64,000 bases of DNA from an uncultured Bacteroidota bacterium (GTDB lineage Bacteria; Bacteroidota; Bacteroidia; B-17B0; Aurantibacillaceae), in contig CALMMX010000079.1 of the NCBI GenBank assembly GCA_937868545.1, positions 1 through 64,000 of the forward strand, read 5' to 3'. Under the pieces are notes generated by a model that was given only the letters and a program-made list of their open reading frames with translations, ran no database searches and had not been told where the DNA came from. Position 1 is the stretch's first letter, and every line of letters starts with the position of its first letter. Below, piece by piece: positions 53,352 through 63,263 of this stretch. The translations under genes and the position numbers were made by a program.

Positions 53352-54569
53352 ATGAATAGAGTAGTTATTACAGGTATTGGAGCTTGGTCGTGTTTAGGAA
53401 AAAACGTTGATGAAGTTAAAGATTCTTTATTTAACGGTAAATCAGGGATTGGTTTTAGTCAAGAAAGAAAAGACTTAGGTTACCGATCTGCACTTACAGG
53501 AATTGTTGAAAGACCAGTACTAAAAGCATTATTAGATAGAAGACAACGTATTAGTTTAGGAGAACCAGCTGAGTATGCATACATGGCCACCATTGAAGCT
53601 CTTAAAATGGCAAATATGGAAATGGATTGGATTGAAAAAAATGAAGTTGGAATTATATATGGCAATGATAGTGTGGCAGAATCTACCATTGTTGCTAATG
53701 ATATCATGCGTGCTAAAAAAGACACAACGCTAATTGGCTCAGGTGCTACCTTTCAATGCATGAACTCAACAGTTACAATGAATTTATCTACCATTTTCAA
53801 ATTAAAAGGAATAAATTTTACTTTAGCAGCAGCGTGTGCAAGTGGCTCACATTCAATTGGTATGGGCTATTTACTAATAAAAATGGGGCTTCAAAAACAA
53901 GTAATTTGCGGTGGAGCACAAGAAGTAAACGTTCATACTTTTGGAAGTTTTGATGGTTTAAGTGCATTTTCTGTACGCGAAAACGAACCAACAAAAGCCT
54001 CTCGTCCATTTGATAAAGATAGAGATGGTTTAGTGCCAAGTGGAGGCGCTGCAACAGTTATTTTAGAAAGTTTAGAATCTGCACAAAAAAGAGGTGCAAC
54101 TATCTTAGCTGAAGTTATGGGGTATGGTTTTTCTAGTAATGGCGAACATATAAGTAATTCTAGCGTTGATGGGCAAATGCGTTCATTAAATATGGCTTTA
54201 CAGCAATCAAATGTTAATGCTAATGAAATTGATTATATTAATGCTCATGCTACGTCTACACCAGGTGGTGATGGTGTAGAAGCGCAAGCTATATTCAATG
54301 TGTTTGGTGGTAACACCCCAGTTAGCTCAACAAAATCCTTAACTGGTCACGAATGTTGGATGGCAGGAGCAAGTGAAATAGTTTATTCTACCATTATGAT
54401 GCAAAATGGATTTATTGCCCCGAACTTAAACTTCGAAAATCCAGATGAACATTCAAAAAACATAAATATAATTGCAGAAACTAAGCAAACGCCTTTAACA
54501 ACGGTTTTATCTAATTCTTTTGGCTTTGGTGGAACTAATTCTACTTTGATAATTAAAAAATTTATGTAA
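53352..54569 (+). CDS. Beta-ketoacyl-ACP synthase, KAS I-like
   Basis: The 405-residue ketosynthase has a complete active site: Cys162 in LAAACASGSHS, His299 in NAHATSTPGGD, Lys328 in SSTKSLTGHECW and His333. The C-terminal part (NGFIAPNLNF, LTTVLSNSFGFGGTNSTL) resembles FabB more than FabF, and GHECWMAGASE replaces the usual GHLLGAAG. It lies in the cluster after the reductase and before its ACP, and would extend the coumaroyl or other starter with malonyl units. No partner chain-length factor is visible. Confidence 0.9.
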   Translation: MNRVVITGIGAWSCLGKNVDEVKDSLFNGKSGIGFSQERKDLGYRSALTGIVERPVLKALLDRRQRISLGEPAEYAYMATIEALKMANMEMDWIEKNEVGIIYGNDSVAESTIVANDIMRAKKDTTLIGSGATFQCMNSTVTMNLSTIFKLKGINFTLAAACASGSHSIGMGYLLIKMGLQKQVICGGAQEVNVHTFGSFDGLSAFSVRENEPTKASRPFDKDRDGLVPSGGAATVILESLESAQKRGATILAEVMGYGFSSNGEHISNSSVDGQMRSLNMALQQSNVNANEIDYINAHATSTPGGDGVEAQAIFNVFGGNTPVSSTKSLTGHECWMAGASEIVYSTIMMQNGFIAPNLNFENPDEHSKNINIIAETKQTPLTTVLSNSFGFGGTNSTLIIKKFM

Positions 54570-54614
54570 TTTTGTTAATTATTAAAAGACAAAAATTGTA
54601 AAAAAACCATTATT

Positions 54615-54872
54615 ATGACAGAAAGCGAAATTATAAAGACAGTAAATGGCTTTTTAGTTAGTGAATTTGAAGTTGACGAATCTAAAATAACACCAGAAGC
54701 AAATTTAAGAGAAACTCTTGATTTAGATAGTTTAGATTATGTAGATTTAGTAGTGGTAATTGAAAGCAACTTTGGCTTTAAAGTGAAAGGCGAAGACTTT
54801 GTGAATATTCATACTTTCCAAGATTTTTACAATTATTGCGATACTAAAGTTCAAGAAAAAGCTACAGCTTAA
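54615..54872 (+). CDS. Acyl carrier protein of the polyene-like cluster
   Basis: The 85-residue protein has the phosphopantetheine serine Ser39 in TLDLDSLDYVDLVV, close to but distinct from the primary AcpP (1885). Position after the ketosynthase and before the LPLAT gene suggests it carries the polyene intermediates. A terminator-like hairpin follows its stop. Confidence 0.92.
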   Translation: MTESEIIKTVNGFLVSEFEVDESKITPEANLRETLDLDSLDYVDLVVVIESNFGFKVKGEDFVNIHTFQDFYNYCDTKVQEKATA

Positions 54873-54898
54873 TGCTTTAATTATAAATGCATTTTATT

Positions 54899-54928
54899 AA
54901 AACAAAACACAGGGTGTTTTGTTTTTTT
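54899..54928 (+). terminator. Terminator-like hairpin between ACP and acyltransferase genes
   Basis: AAAACAAAACAC (54899-54910), loop AGG, GTGTTTTGTTTT (54914-54925): a perfect 12-bp stem continuing into a T run, 14 bases before the next start codon at 54943. Confidence 0.75.
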
Positions 54929-54942
54929 ATTTAAACTAATAT

Positions 54943-55851
54943 ATGGTAAATAAAACTGATACTAAATGGGACGGCCAATCAAAAGGGAAGGTTTTAGGAT
55001 TTAAGATATTTGTTTTCATATTGAACAAATTTGGATTAAACCCAGCTTATTTTTTATTACGATTTGTTTCCTTTTACTACTTCCTATTTTCCAAACCTAA
55101 TGTTCATATTAGAAATTATTTTAAAAAAGCCCTTGGTTATTCTAGCTTTAAAGCTTGGTATTCTGTTTATAAAAATAATTTTATTTTAGGTCAAACTATT
55201 ATTGATAAAGTTGCTGTAATGGCAGGTGCAAAAAATCCATTTCATGTTATACATAAAAATGGTAAAATGCTCGAAGAAATTTCTAAAATTGGAAAAGGTG
55301 GTATTTTAGTTAGTGCGCACATAGGAAATTGGGAAGTGGCAGGCCAAGGACTAAACAGACTTAACACAGCCTTTAATATTCTTATGTATTCAAATGAAAA
55401 AGAAAACATTAAAGAATACATGGATGGTGTAATGAAAGAAAAAAAAATAAACATCATTGCTATAGACGAAGAAACAAAAAGCCACATTATTGAATTGCAT
55501 AAAGCATTTACAAATAATGAACTTGTTGTGATGCATGGCGATAGATTTAGAGAAGGTGCAAAAACTATTACAGTTCCATTTTTCGGCTACCCGGCTAAAT
55601 TCCCAGCAGGGCCATTTATTATGGCTGCTAAATTTGGCGTTCCATTATGCATTGCATTTGCAGTAAAAACAGATAAACACACTTACGAATTTTCGATAGA
55701 AGAGCCAATAACTGTTGATAGAGTAAGAGGTGAAGCGCAATTAGAAAAAGTGTGTACAGATTTAGCACATAAATACGTAAGTGCTGTAGAAAAAATGGTT
55801 ACAAAGCACCCACATCAATGGTTTAATTACTACGATTTTTGGCAAGAATAA
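54943..55851 (+). CDS. LpxL/HtrB-like lysophospholipid acyltransferase (LPLAT) family protein
   Basis: The 302-residue protein has the LPLAT catalytic motif SAHIGNWEVAG (His and Glu in HxxxxE form, residues about 124-134), HGDRFREGAKTITVPFFGYP and an N-terminal membrane-associated segment (about 20-45), and ends in VTKHPHQWFNYYDFW. Members acylate lipid A or, in polyene clusters, transfer the aryl-polyene acyl chain to a lipid. As it is separated from the ACP gene by a terminator-like hairpin, its level may be lower than that of upstream genes. It converges on the gene at 55855 with 3 bases between. Confidence 0.87.
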   Translation: MVNKTDTKWDGQSKGKVLGFKIFVFILNKFGLNPAYFLLRFVSFYYFLFSKPNVHIRNYFKKALGYSSFKAWYSVYKNNFILGQTIIDKVAVMAGAKNPFHVIHKNGKMLEEISKIGKGGILVSAHIGNWEVAGQGLNRLNTAFNILMYSNEKENIKEYMDGVMKEKKINIIAIDEETKSHIIELHKAFTNNELVVMHGDRFREGAKTITVPFFGYPAKFPAGPFIMAAKFGVPLCIAFAVKTDKHTYEFSIEEPITVDRVRGEAQLEKVCTDLAHKYVSAVEKMVTKHPHQWFNYYDFWQE

Positions 55852-55854
55852 ATA

Positions 55855-56700
55855 CTAATAAACAAACTCTTTAATTTCTGGCCCAACATGCTCTTTGCTG
55901 TGCTCATTGTAAAAAGATACTAAACTCTTATTAAAAGCAGCCACTACCCCACGCATATTTTTCATTTGCTTAAAATCATCAGAGTTACGGGCAATTTTTC
56001 TGTATTGAGTTAATTCATTTGCAATATCATCATATAAACCATCTTTATTCAATTTACTATTTACAGCAACGCCTGCTTTAATTTGAAAATAAGGAAATGG
56101 ATTATGTAACTGAATAAAGTATTTATTCTTTACAATTATCGATGCTTCACGTGCAGCGCTTCCTTGCTCAGATAGTGATTTAGCGTAAGATTCGGGAACA
56201 ATGCCTATGGATGAATTATACAACACACCCGACTCTGCAATTAAATAAAACGAAGCATTACAAACAATAGCTTCATTTACATTTAATGTTGAGTCTACAA
56301 AAACACCAGACAACACGCTTTTTTTTACCGAATCAGACACATCAGAATAGAAAAAATAGACAGGACAAAAATTAAACTCATTTTTATAAGCACTCATTAT
56401 AATTTTATTTTCTAATTGTGTTTCGCGCTCCATTTTTGTTGCTAAATCAATGTTTCCTTTTGCTTTTAAAGTTTTTATAGCTTTTGAATTTGTTTTTAAT
56501 CGAACTAATAAGGCGCCGTTTTTTAATGCATTTATTTGAGCATATGCAACCATCCCTTTGATTTTACTAAAATTTTTAAAAGTAGAATCAGTTCTATAAT
56601 TTTTATAATCTGGTCTGGTTACACCCTCATCTTGAGCATAAGTTACAAAAGACAAGCACAAAAAAAGTATGGCTAAATAACTATTTAATTTCTGAACCAT
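55855..56700 (-). CDS. Secreted protein of unknown function overlapping metG
   Basis: The 281-residue protein starts inside the end of metG (20-base overlap). It has a signal peptide (about 1-22, ending in FVTYAQ) and a mature part with a helix-rich region ([19 protein letters not shown]), strands with [12 protein letters not shown] and [14 protein letters not shown], and a terminal helical part ([13 protein letters not shown]). No family is recognised. A tie to metG is positional only. Confidence 0.72.
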   Translation of the reverse strand: MVQKLNSYLAILFLCLSFVTYAQDEGVTRPDYKNYRTDSTFKNFSKIKGMVAYAQINALKNGALLVRLKTNSKAIKTLKAKGNIDLATKMERETQLENKIIMSAYKNEFNFCPVYFFYSDVSDSVKKSVLSGVFVDSTLNVNEAIVCNASFYLIAESGVLYNSSIGIVPESYAKSLSEQGSAAREASIIVKNKYFIQLHNPFPYFQIKAGVAVNSKLNKDGLYDDIANELTQYRKIARNSDDFKQMKNMRGVVAAFNKSLVSFYNEHSKEHVGPEIKEFVY

Positions 56701-58720
56701 TATTAAAATCGGGTTTTGAAGCGTTTATAAAACTCAATTCACCTTTGCTGTTAGATGCCATCAATATCATGCCTTGACTCTCTATGCCTTTTATTTTGCG
56801 AGGCGCTAAATTTACTAGTATACTTACTTGTTGCCCAATGATTTCTTCAGGCTTGTAATACTCAGCAATTCCACTTACTACAGTTCTTTGATCGATACCA
56901 GTATCTATTTTTAATTTTAAAAGCTTATCCGTTTTTGGAACTCGTTCTGCCTCCAAAATGGTACCTGTTCTGATATCCATTTTACTAAATTCATCAAACG
57001 TAGTTTCAGGCTTTGCTGGCGCAATAACAGTAACTGCATTTGCCTTTTTGCTTTCTTGCAATTTATTAATTTGAGCTTCAATCTCAATATCCTCAATTTT
57101 AGCAAACAACAATTCATCTTTATTGATTGTATGTCCAGAGGCTAAATTACTAGTTTGTTTAGCGGCATGCCATTTTAACGCTGGCATATTTAACATTGCA
57201 AACAACTTAGTTGATGTAAAAGGAATAAACGGTTCACAAACTATTGCCAAATTACAAGTAATTTGTAATGCAATATTCATAATTGTTTTTACTCGATTTT
57301 CATCCGTCTTTATTAATTTCCAAGGCTCTGTATCTGCTAAATACTTATTTCCTAAACGAGCTAAATTCATCATTTCAGCCAATGCTTCCCTAAACTTAAA
57401 TCCTTCTATTGCACTTGCAATTTTATCAGGGAAAGACGATAATTGCTCAAGAACAAGTAAATCTTCTTTAGTATACGTATCTGCACTAGGCACTACACCG
57501 TTATAAAACTTATGTGTTAACACAAGAGTTCTATTTACAAAATTCCCTAAAATAGCAACTAACTCACTATTGTTTTTAGTTTGAAAATCCTTCCAAGTAA
57601 AGTCATTATCTTTTGTTTCGGGTGCGTTAGAACAAAGAGTATAACGCAATACATCCTGCTTATCTTCAAATTCAAGCAAATACTCATGTAACCAAACTGC
57701 CCAATTACGAGAAGTTGAAATCTTATCTCCTTCTAAATTTAAAAACTCATTTGCAGGAACATTATCTGCCAAAATAAAATCGCCATGTTCCATTAACATG
57801 GCAGGGAAAATAATACAGTGAAACACAATGTTATCTTTTCCAATAAAATGAATTAAACGAGTTTCTTTATCTTTCCAATATAATTCCCAATCATTAGGGC
57901 GTAATTCTTTAGTAGCAGAAATATATCCAATAGGTGCATCAAACCAAACATAAAGCACTTTACCTTCTGCATCTTTAACAGGAACAGGAACGCCCCAATC
58001 TAAATCACGTGTCATAGCACGAGGTTGTAATCCATCACCGCTATCTAACCAGCTTTTACATTGCCCATATACATTTGATTTCCAATCTTTATGCTCATCT
58101 AAATAGGCTTGAATCTTTGGTTGTAATTTATCTAATGGCAAAAACCAGTTTTTAGTTTCCTTTAAAATTGGCTTACTACCACTTAATGTTGATTTTGCAT
58201 CAATTAACTCAGTTGCATTTAAGGTAGACCCACATTTTTCGCATTGATCTCCATATGCATTTGGGTTAGCACATTTAGGACAAGTACCTGTAATATATCG
58301 ATCGGCTAAAAACTGTTTTACTTCATCATCATAATATTGTTCTGTTACCTGCTCCGTAAAAACACCTTTATCGTATAATGTTCTAAAAAAATCAGAGGCA
58401 GTTTGATGATGAATTTTATTTGAAGTACGAGAATAAATGTCAAATGAAATCCCAAACTCTTTAAAAGAATCACCCATCATTTTATGGTATTTATTTACCA
58501 CATCTTGCGGAGTAATACCCTCTTTTTTAGCTTTAATAGTAATAGGAACACCATGTTCATCGCTTCCACAAACAAACAAAATATCTTCACCTTTGCTTCG
58601 TTTATATCTCACAAATATATCAGATGGCAAATAACAACCAGCTAAATGGCCAATGTGAACTGGTCCGTTTGCATAAGGTAAGGCAGAAGTAACAAGAGTG
58701 CGTTTATAAGTAGGTGACAT
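56681..58720 (-). CDS. metG: Methionyl-tRNA synthetase
   Basis: MetG charges tRNA-Met. The 679-residue protein has the HIGH-like motif in [12 protein letters not shown], a zinc-binding knuckle with paired cysteines [18 protein letters not shown], the KMSKS-equivalent KISTSRN, and a C-terminal EMAP-like tRNA-binding domain (about 575-675, with [17 protein letters not shown] and MDIRTG). It is the long MetG1-type enzyme. The start lies 64 bases from the divergent NUMOD4-HNH gene, which shares a short spacer with a tandem 10-bp repeat. Confidence 0.97.
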   Translation of the reverse strand: MSPTYKRTLVTSALPYANGPVHIGHLAGCYLPSDIFVRYKRSKGEDILFVCGSDEHGVPITIKAKKEGITPQDVVNKYHKMMGDSFKEFGISFDIYSRTSNKIHHQTASDFFRTLYDKGVFTEQVTEQYYDDEVKQFLADRYITGTCPKCANPNAYGDQCEKCGSTLNATELIDAKSTLSGSKPILKETKNWFLPLDKLQPKIQAYLDEHKDWKSNVYGQCKSWLDSGDGLQPRAMTRDLDWGVPVPVKDAEGKVLYVWFDAPIGYISATKELRPNDWELYWKDKETRLIHFIGKDNIVFHCIIFPAMLMEHGDFILADNVPANEFLNLEGDKISTSRNWAVWLHEYLLEFEDKQDVLRYTLCSNAPETKDNDFTWKDFQTKNNSELVAILGNFVNRTLVLTHKFYNGVVPSADTYTKEDLLVLEQLSSFPDKIASAIEGFKFREALAEMMNLARLGNKYLADTEPWKLIKTDENRVKTIMNIALQITCNLAIVCEPFIPFTSTKLFAMLNMPALKWHAAKQTSNLASGHTINKDELLFAKIEDIEIEAQINKLQESKKANAVTVIAPAKPETTFDEFSKMDIRTGTILEAERVPKTDKLLKLKIDTGIDQRTVVSGIAEYYKPEEIIGQQVSILVNLAPRKIKGIESQGMILMASNSKGELSFINASKPDFNNGSEIK

Positions 58721-58741
58721 AATAAATTCAGATAATCAAAT

Positions 58742-58761
58742 ATTGTGTAAAATTGTGTAAA
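58742..58761. repeat. Tandem 10-bp repeat in the metG/NUMOD4 divergent spacer
   Basis: ATTGTGTAAA occurs twice in immediate succession (58742-58751 and 58752-58761), one DNA helical turn apart, between the divergent starts at 58720 and 58785. Confidence 0.5.
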
Positions 58762-58784
58762 GATAACACTAAAGTAACTAAAAT

Positions 58785-59543
58785 ATGGCATTACTAGACA
58801 AAGAAATTTGGAAACCAATACGTTCGTTAAAAGGAAAAACAACTAAAAACTATGGGGTTTCTAACTTGGGTAGAATTTGTACCTATACAAAATCTTTAGC
58901 CGATAAAACCATCCTTAAATTGCACGATAATGGAGGCTTTCCAACAGTTTCAATAAGAGTAAATTCTAAATCTAAAGCTATTTTTCCGCACAGGGAAGTT
59001 GCAAATGAATTTATAAAAAAGCCAAATTCAAAGTATACTTACGTTTTACACCTTAATCATAATAAAAAGAACAATCAGGTAAATAACCTTAAATGGGCTA
59101 CAAAAGAGCAACAATCAGAACATAATAAAAACAATCCTGTTGTTAAAAAAGCAATTTCTCAAAGAATTTACGCTGGAGCTACTGCTAAAAAACTTACAGA
59201 TGCAAAAGTTTTAAAACTGAAAACTGAAATATACAATCCAAAAAGAAAACTTACATTAAAGCAATTAGCAGAAAAATATGGTATTGCCGAAATGAATTTA
59301 TACAGAATTAAATCTGGCCTATTTTGGTATCATATTCATGTTGAAGGTGAGCCAATTCACGAAAAATACAAGTTACATCTTAAAAATGTTGAACTATCAA
59401 CTAAAAAAGAAACTATTTCAACAGAAAAACCTGCCAAAAAAGAAAAACCTAAAAAAGAAGCTAAAGATTCAAAGAAAAACTTAGTTTCAATTGAAGTAAA
59501 AAAGAAAAAAGAAAATAGTAAAAAGAAGAAAAAGAAAAAATGA
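58785..59543 (+). CDS. NUMOD4-HNH domain protein with lysine-rich tail
   Basis: The 252-residue protein has a NUMOD4 domain (about 7-35: EIWKPIRSLKGK, NYGVSNLGRICTYTKS) and an HNH-like nuclease region (about 60-115) with VLHLNHNKKNNQVNNLKWAT. These pair in homing endonucleases, but this gene is single-copy in a normal operon rather than in an intron. A helix-turn-helix-like region follows (KLTLKQLAEKYGIAEMNLYRI), then a tail of many lysines (about 205-252). A chromosomal DNA-binding role is plausible; nuclease activity is unproven. It is coupled by ATGA to the LD-carboxypeptidase gene. Confidence 0.8.
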   Translation: MALLDKEIWKPIRSLKGKTTKNYGVSNLGRICTYTKSLADKTILKLHDNGGFPTVSIRVNSKSKAIFPHREVANEFIKKPNSKYTYVLHLNHNKKNNQVNNLKWATKEQQSEHNKNNPVVKKAISQRIYAGATAKKLTDAKVLKLKTEIYNPKRKLTLKQLAEKYGIAEMNLYRIKSGLFWYHIHVEGEPIHEKYKLHLKNVELSTKKETISTEKPAKKEKPKKEAKDSKKNLVSIEVKKKKENSKKKKKKK

Positions 59544-60433
59544 TAATTCCTCCCTATTTAAAAGCTGGTGATGAAGTAATTATTATTGCAAGTGCCAGAA
59601 AAATAAGTTCAGAAGAACTAGCACCGGCAATTGAAAAACTCAATAATGCTGGTTTAACAGTAATATTGGGCAAGCACATTTTTGAAATAGAAAATCAATT
59701 TGCTGGTACAGACCAACAAAGAACACATGATTTACAATGGGCCTTAGATCATCCTACAGCAAAAGCTATTGTATTTGCCAGAGGTGGTTATGGTACAGTA
59801 AGATTAATAAATAGCATTGATTTTAGTCAATTTAAAAAAAATCCAAAATGGATTGTTGGCTATAGCGACATTACAGTTTTACATAATGCCATACTTAACA
59901 TTGGCATATCAACAATGCATGCAACAATGGCTTTTAGCTTCTCTAAAAACGAAGAGTCAACCACCAGTTTAATAAATACTCTACTTGGTATTCATAAATG
60001 TATTTCTTGTGAAGCTAGTATATACAACAAAAACGGTATAGCTAACGCGGAAATTGTAGGTGGTAATTTATCTATACTATACTCCATTGCTGGCACACCG
60101 TATGACATAGATACAACCAATAAAATTTTATTTATTGAAGATTTAGATGAATACCTGTATCATATTGATAGAATGATGATGCAACTAAAATTGTCAGGAA
60201 AACTAAGTAATTTAAAAGGCATAATAATTGGCGGCATGTCGGATATGAGAGACAATACCATACCATTTGGAAAAACAGCTGAAGAAATCATTAGTGAAGC
60301 GGTTAAAGAATACAACTACCCAGTTTGTTTCAATTTTCCAGCCGGACATATAGAAAAAAACCTTGCAATAGTATTTGGAAAAACTGCATTACTAAATGTA
60401 GAGGCTAACCAAAGCACACTTTCCTATTTGTAA
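59540..60433 (+). CDS. LD-carboxypeptidase (S66 family)
   Basis: LdcA removes the terminal D-alanine from tetrapeptides during peptidoglycan recycling. The 297-residue protein has FARGGYGTVRLI, the nucleophile Ser109 in VGYSDITVLHNA, GGNLSIL with IEDLDEYLYHIDRM as the acidic block, and AGHIEKN as the histidine block. The start overlaps the previous stop (ATGA). No signal peptide, consistent with a cytoplasmic recycling enzyme. Confidence 0.92.
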   Translation: MIIPPYLKAGDEVIIIASARKISSEELAPAIEKLNNAGLTVILGKHIFEIENQFAGTDQQRTHDLQWALDHPTAKAIVFARGGYGTVRLINSIDFSQFKKNPKWIVGYSDITVLHNAILNIGISTMHATMAFSFSKNEESTTSLINTLLGIHKCISCEASIYNKNGIANAEIVGGNLSILYSIAGTPYDIDTTNKILFIEDLDEYLYHIDRMMMQLKLSGKLSNLKGIIIGGMSDMRDNTIPFGKTAEEIISEAVKEYNYPVCFNFPAGHIEKNLAIVFGKTALLNVEANQSTLSYL

Positions 60434-60536
60434 ATTTACTAGTACAGGTAAGCAACCCTGTGCTAAAACCGTTTATATAATAATTTTTAATAATTAGCAT
60501 TTTTTTAGCATTTTTACTACATAAATCAAAACACAC

Positions 60537-63224
60537 ATGAACTTTAAATCTTTACTTTTCTCTTGCTTAACAGTAGGCTTTATTATTGCTTGTACCAATT
60601 CTAAAAAAACAACTAAAACTCAAACTGCTGTAATTGAAGAGCCTTCGGTAATGCTTGACACTATTAATATTGTTGCTGAAGAACCAGTAAAAAAAACAAT
60701 ATACCAAGCAACTAACACAAAACTAAGTGATATTATTCATACCAAACTTTGGGTGAGTTTTGATTGGCAAAAATCTCAATTAATAGGAAAGGCAGAATTA
60801 ACTGTAAAACCTTACTTCTACCCAACAAGTACGTTATACTTAAACGCTCGTGGTATGGAAATAAAATCTGTAAAGCTCTTCGAAAAATCATTAGACTCTA
60901 AAGCACCAACTGGTGGAAGAAATTATGAGCAAAAATTAGACTTGTCGGAAAAACCAAATATGTATACTTATAAAAATGATTCATTAATCATTAACCTTGG
61001 AAGTGAACATACAAATAAAGAAACTTACTATGTTGTTATTGAATACATAGCAAAACCAAACGAAGTAAAAGAGGCTGGTAGTAAGGCAATTACGAGTGAC
61101 AAAGGTTTATATTTTATTAATCCTAACAATTTAGAGGAAAACAAAATGCCTCAAATTTGGACTCAAGGAGAAACGCAAAGTAACTCTTGCTGGTTTCCAA
61201 CCATTGATAATCCAACAGAAAAAATGACAAATGAAATTTACATGACTGTAGATGACAAATACACAACCTTATCAAATGGTTTACTAACTGACTCCAAAAA
61301 AAATGCAGATGGCACAAGAACAGATCATTGGGTTATGAACTTGCCACACGCTCCTTACTTAGTAATGATGGGGGTTGGAGAGTTTAAGAAAGTTACTGAT
61401 GAACCTTGGAATGGAAAAGAAATTAGTTACTACGTTGAAAAAGAATATGAACCACATGCTAAAGCCATTTTTGGTAAAACAAAAAAAATGATAGAATTTT
61501 ACTCTAAAACATTAGGAGTAGATTACCCTTGGCAAAAATATTCTCAAATTGTAGCTCGCGATTACGTAAGTGGTGCAATGGAAAACACAACAGCTACACT
61601 GCATGGCGATTTTATGGTTTACCAAACAACTCGCGAAATTATTGACGGTGCTAAAGGAGAATCTGTTATAGCGCATGAATTATTTCACCAATGGTTTGGC
61701 GATTATGCAAGCTGCGAAAGCTGGAGTAACTTAACCTTAAACGAATCGTTTGCTACATATGGCGAATACTTATGGGAAGAATATGAAAATGGAAAAGACG
61801 CAGCAGAAGACCATTCGGCAGATTCACGTTTTGGATATTACGCACAAGCTGGTCAAAAACATGTTGACTTAGTTAGATTTGATTATGAAAATAGAGAAGA
61901 TATGTTTGACGGTATTAGCTACAACAAAGGTGGCCAAATACTTCACATGCTAAGAAAATACATTGGTGATGAAGCATTTTTTGCTTCTTTAAAATTGTAT
62001 TTAGAAAAAAACAAATTCAAAACTGCAGAAGCACATGACTTACGTTTAGCTGTAGAAGAAATAACTGGTCAAGATTTAAACTGGTTTTTTAACCAGTGGT
62101 ATTATGCTGCCGGCCACCCCGAATTAGAAATCAACAAAACATACGATGCAGCTAGCAAAAAATTAACGCTTAATGTTAAACAAAATCAAGATTTAAAAAC
62201 AACACCTTTATACAAATTACCTGTTTATGTTGATATTTACGAAGGTGGTAAAAAAGAGCGAAAACTAATTTGGGTTGAAAATATTAAAAACACTTACACT
62301 TTTACAGTTAATTCAAATCCTGATTTAGTAAATTTTGATGCAGAAAGACAGTTATTAGCTAAAATAGAATACCCTAAATCAAAACAAGAATTAATTTTTC
62401 AATATAAAAACGCTGCACAATGGGGTGACAGAAACGAAGCGCTTACTTACTTTAATGATAATGTAAATGATACAGAAGTATATGAACTTTTAAAATCCAT
62501 TGCTGCTAATGACCCTTGGAAAAAATTTAGAACTAAAGCAATTAGTTCTTTAAACTTAGTAGCTAAAGAAAAAGAGTCAGATTTAAAACCTTTATTAATT
62601 TCAATTTATAATAAGGATTCTAACACAAAAGTAAGAGCAAGTGCATTAAAAACTTTAGCTTCAAACTATAAAGGTGAAGAATTAAATGCTTTATATGAAT
62701 CTGCTTTAAAAGAACAATCATACGCAATTATGTCTGAAGGATTTGATGCTATTGCAAGTGCTAATACTGAATTGGCAATGAAAAAAGCAGTTGCATTAGA
62801 AAACGAACCATCAAAAGAAATTATGTACTCTATTATGGATTTATACGCCAAAAATGGAACTGACGAAAACAACACCTACTTTAAATCTATTAAAAAGCAA
62901 TTTAGCGGATTTGAATTAATGAGCTATGGTAATATGTATGGTAAGTTTTTAAAACGTTGTGTAAAACCTGAAACTGCAATTGATGGTGCACAATCTCTTA
63001 CTAAAATGGCAGCTGGTGATAATAAATACGTGAAATACGCTGCCCAAAAAGTAATGAAGGATAATTTAATTAATGTTTGGCAAAGCAAAGAAGACAAACT
63101 AAATGGACAAATTGAAAAAGCTAAAAAAGAAAATCAAGATGTTACTGCATTAACAAATGAATTAAAAACTGTTACTGATACTAAAAAACAAATTGTGGAT
63201 TTATATAATACTATTAAGAAGTAA
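60537..63224 (+). CDS. M1-family aminopeptidase, lipoprotein
   Basis: The 895-residue protein has a lipoprotein signal with lipobox FIIAC (Cys19), an N-terminal beta domain (about 55-265), and the M1 zinc-peptidase catalytic domain: GAMEN at 346-350, HELFHQWFGDYA with His380, Glu381, His384, and the third zinc ligand Glu403 in LNESFATYGE. C-terminal helical HEAT-like repeats (about 615-890) follow. It is probably anchored to a membrane and removes N-terminal amino acids from peptides. A DPP IV-like gene lies 39 bases downstream, so the two may act together in peptide use. Confidence 0.94.
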   Translation: MNFKSLLFSCLTVGFIIACTNSKKTTKTQTAVIEEPSVMLDTINIVAEEPVKKTIYQATNTKLSDIIHTKLWVSFDWQKSQLIGKAELTVKPYFYPTSTLYLNARGMEIKSVKLFEKSLDSKAPTGGRNYEQKLDLSEKPNMYTYKNDSLIINLGSEHTNKETYYVVIEYIAKPNEVKEAGSKAITSDKGLYFINPNNLEENKMPQIWTQGETQSNSCWFPTIDNPTEKMTNEIYMTVDDKYTTLSNGLLTDSKKNADGTRTDHWVMNLPHAPYLVMMGVGEFKKVTDEPWNGKEISYYVEKEYEPHAKAIFGKTKKMIEFYSKTLGVDYPWQKYSQIVARDYVSGAMENTTATLHGDFMVYQTTREIIDGAKGESVIAHELFHQWFGDYASCESWSNLTLNESFATYGEYLWEEYENGKDAAEDHSADSRFGYYAQAGQKHVDLVRFDYENREDMFDGISYNKGGQILHMLRKYIGDEAFFASLKLYLEKNKFKTAEAHDLRLAVEEITGQDLNWFFNQWYYAAGHPELEINKTYDAASKKLTLNVKQNQDLKTTPLYKLPVYVDIYEGGKKERKLIWVENIKNTYTFTVNSNPDLVNFDAERQLLAKIEYPKSKQELIFQYKNAAQWGDRNEALTYFNDNVNDTEVYELLKSIAANDPWKKFRTKAISSLNLVAKEKESDLKPLLISIYNKDSNTKVRASALKTLASNYKGEELNALYESALKEQSYAIMSEGFDAIASANTELAMKKAVALENEPSKEIMYSIMDLYAKNGTDENNTYFKSIKKQFSGFELMSYGNMYGKFLKRCVKPETAIDGAQSLTKMAAGDNKYVKYAAQKVMKDNLINVWQSKEDKLNGQIEKAKKENQDVTALTNELKTVTDTKKQIVDLYNTIKK

Positions 63225-63263
63225 ATTTCAAATTTTTATCCTAATTAAATAAAAACAAAAACC

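Noticed and set aside
60434-60536. Terminator after the LD-carboxypeptidase gene
   Set aside because: ACAGG/CCTGT is a 5-bp stem with an 8-base loop and no T run follows; too weak to call.
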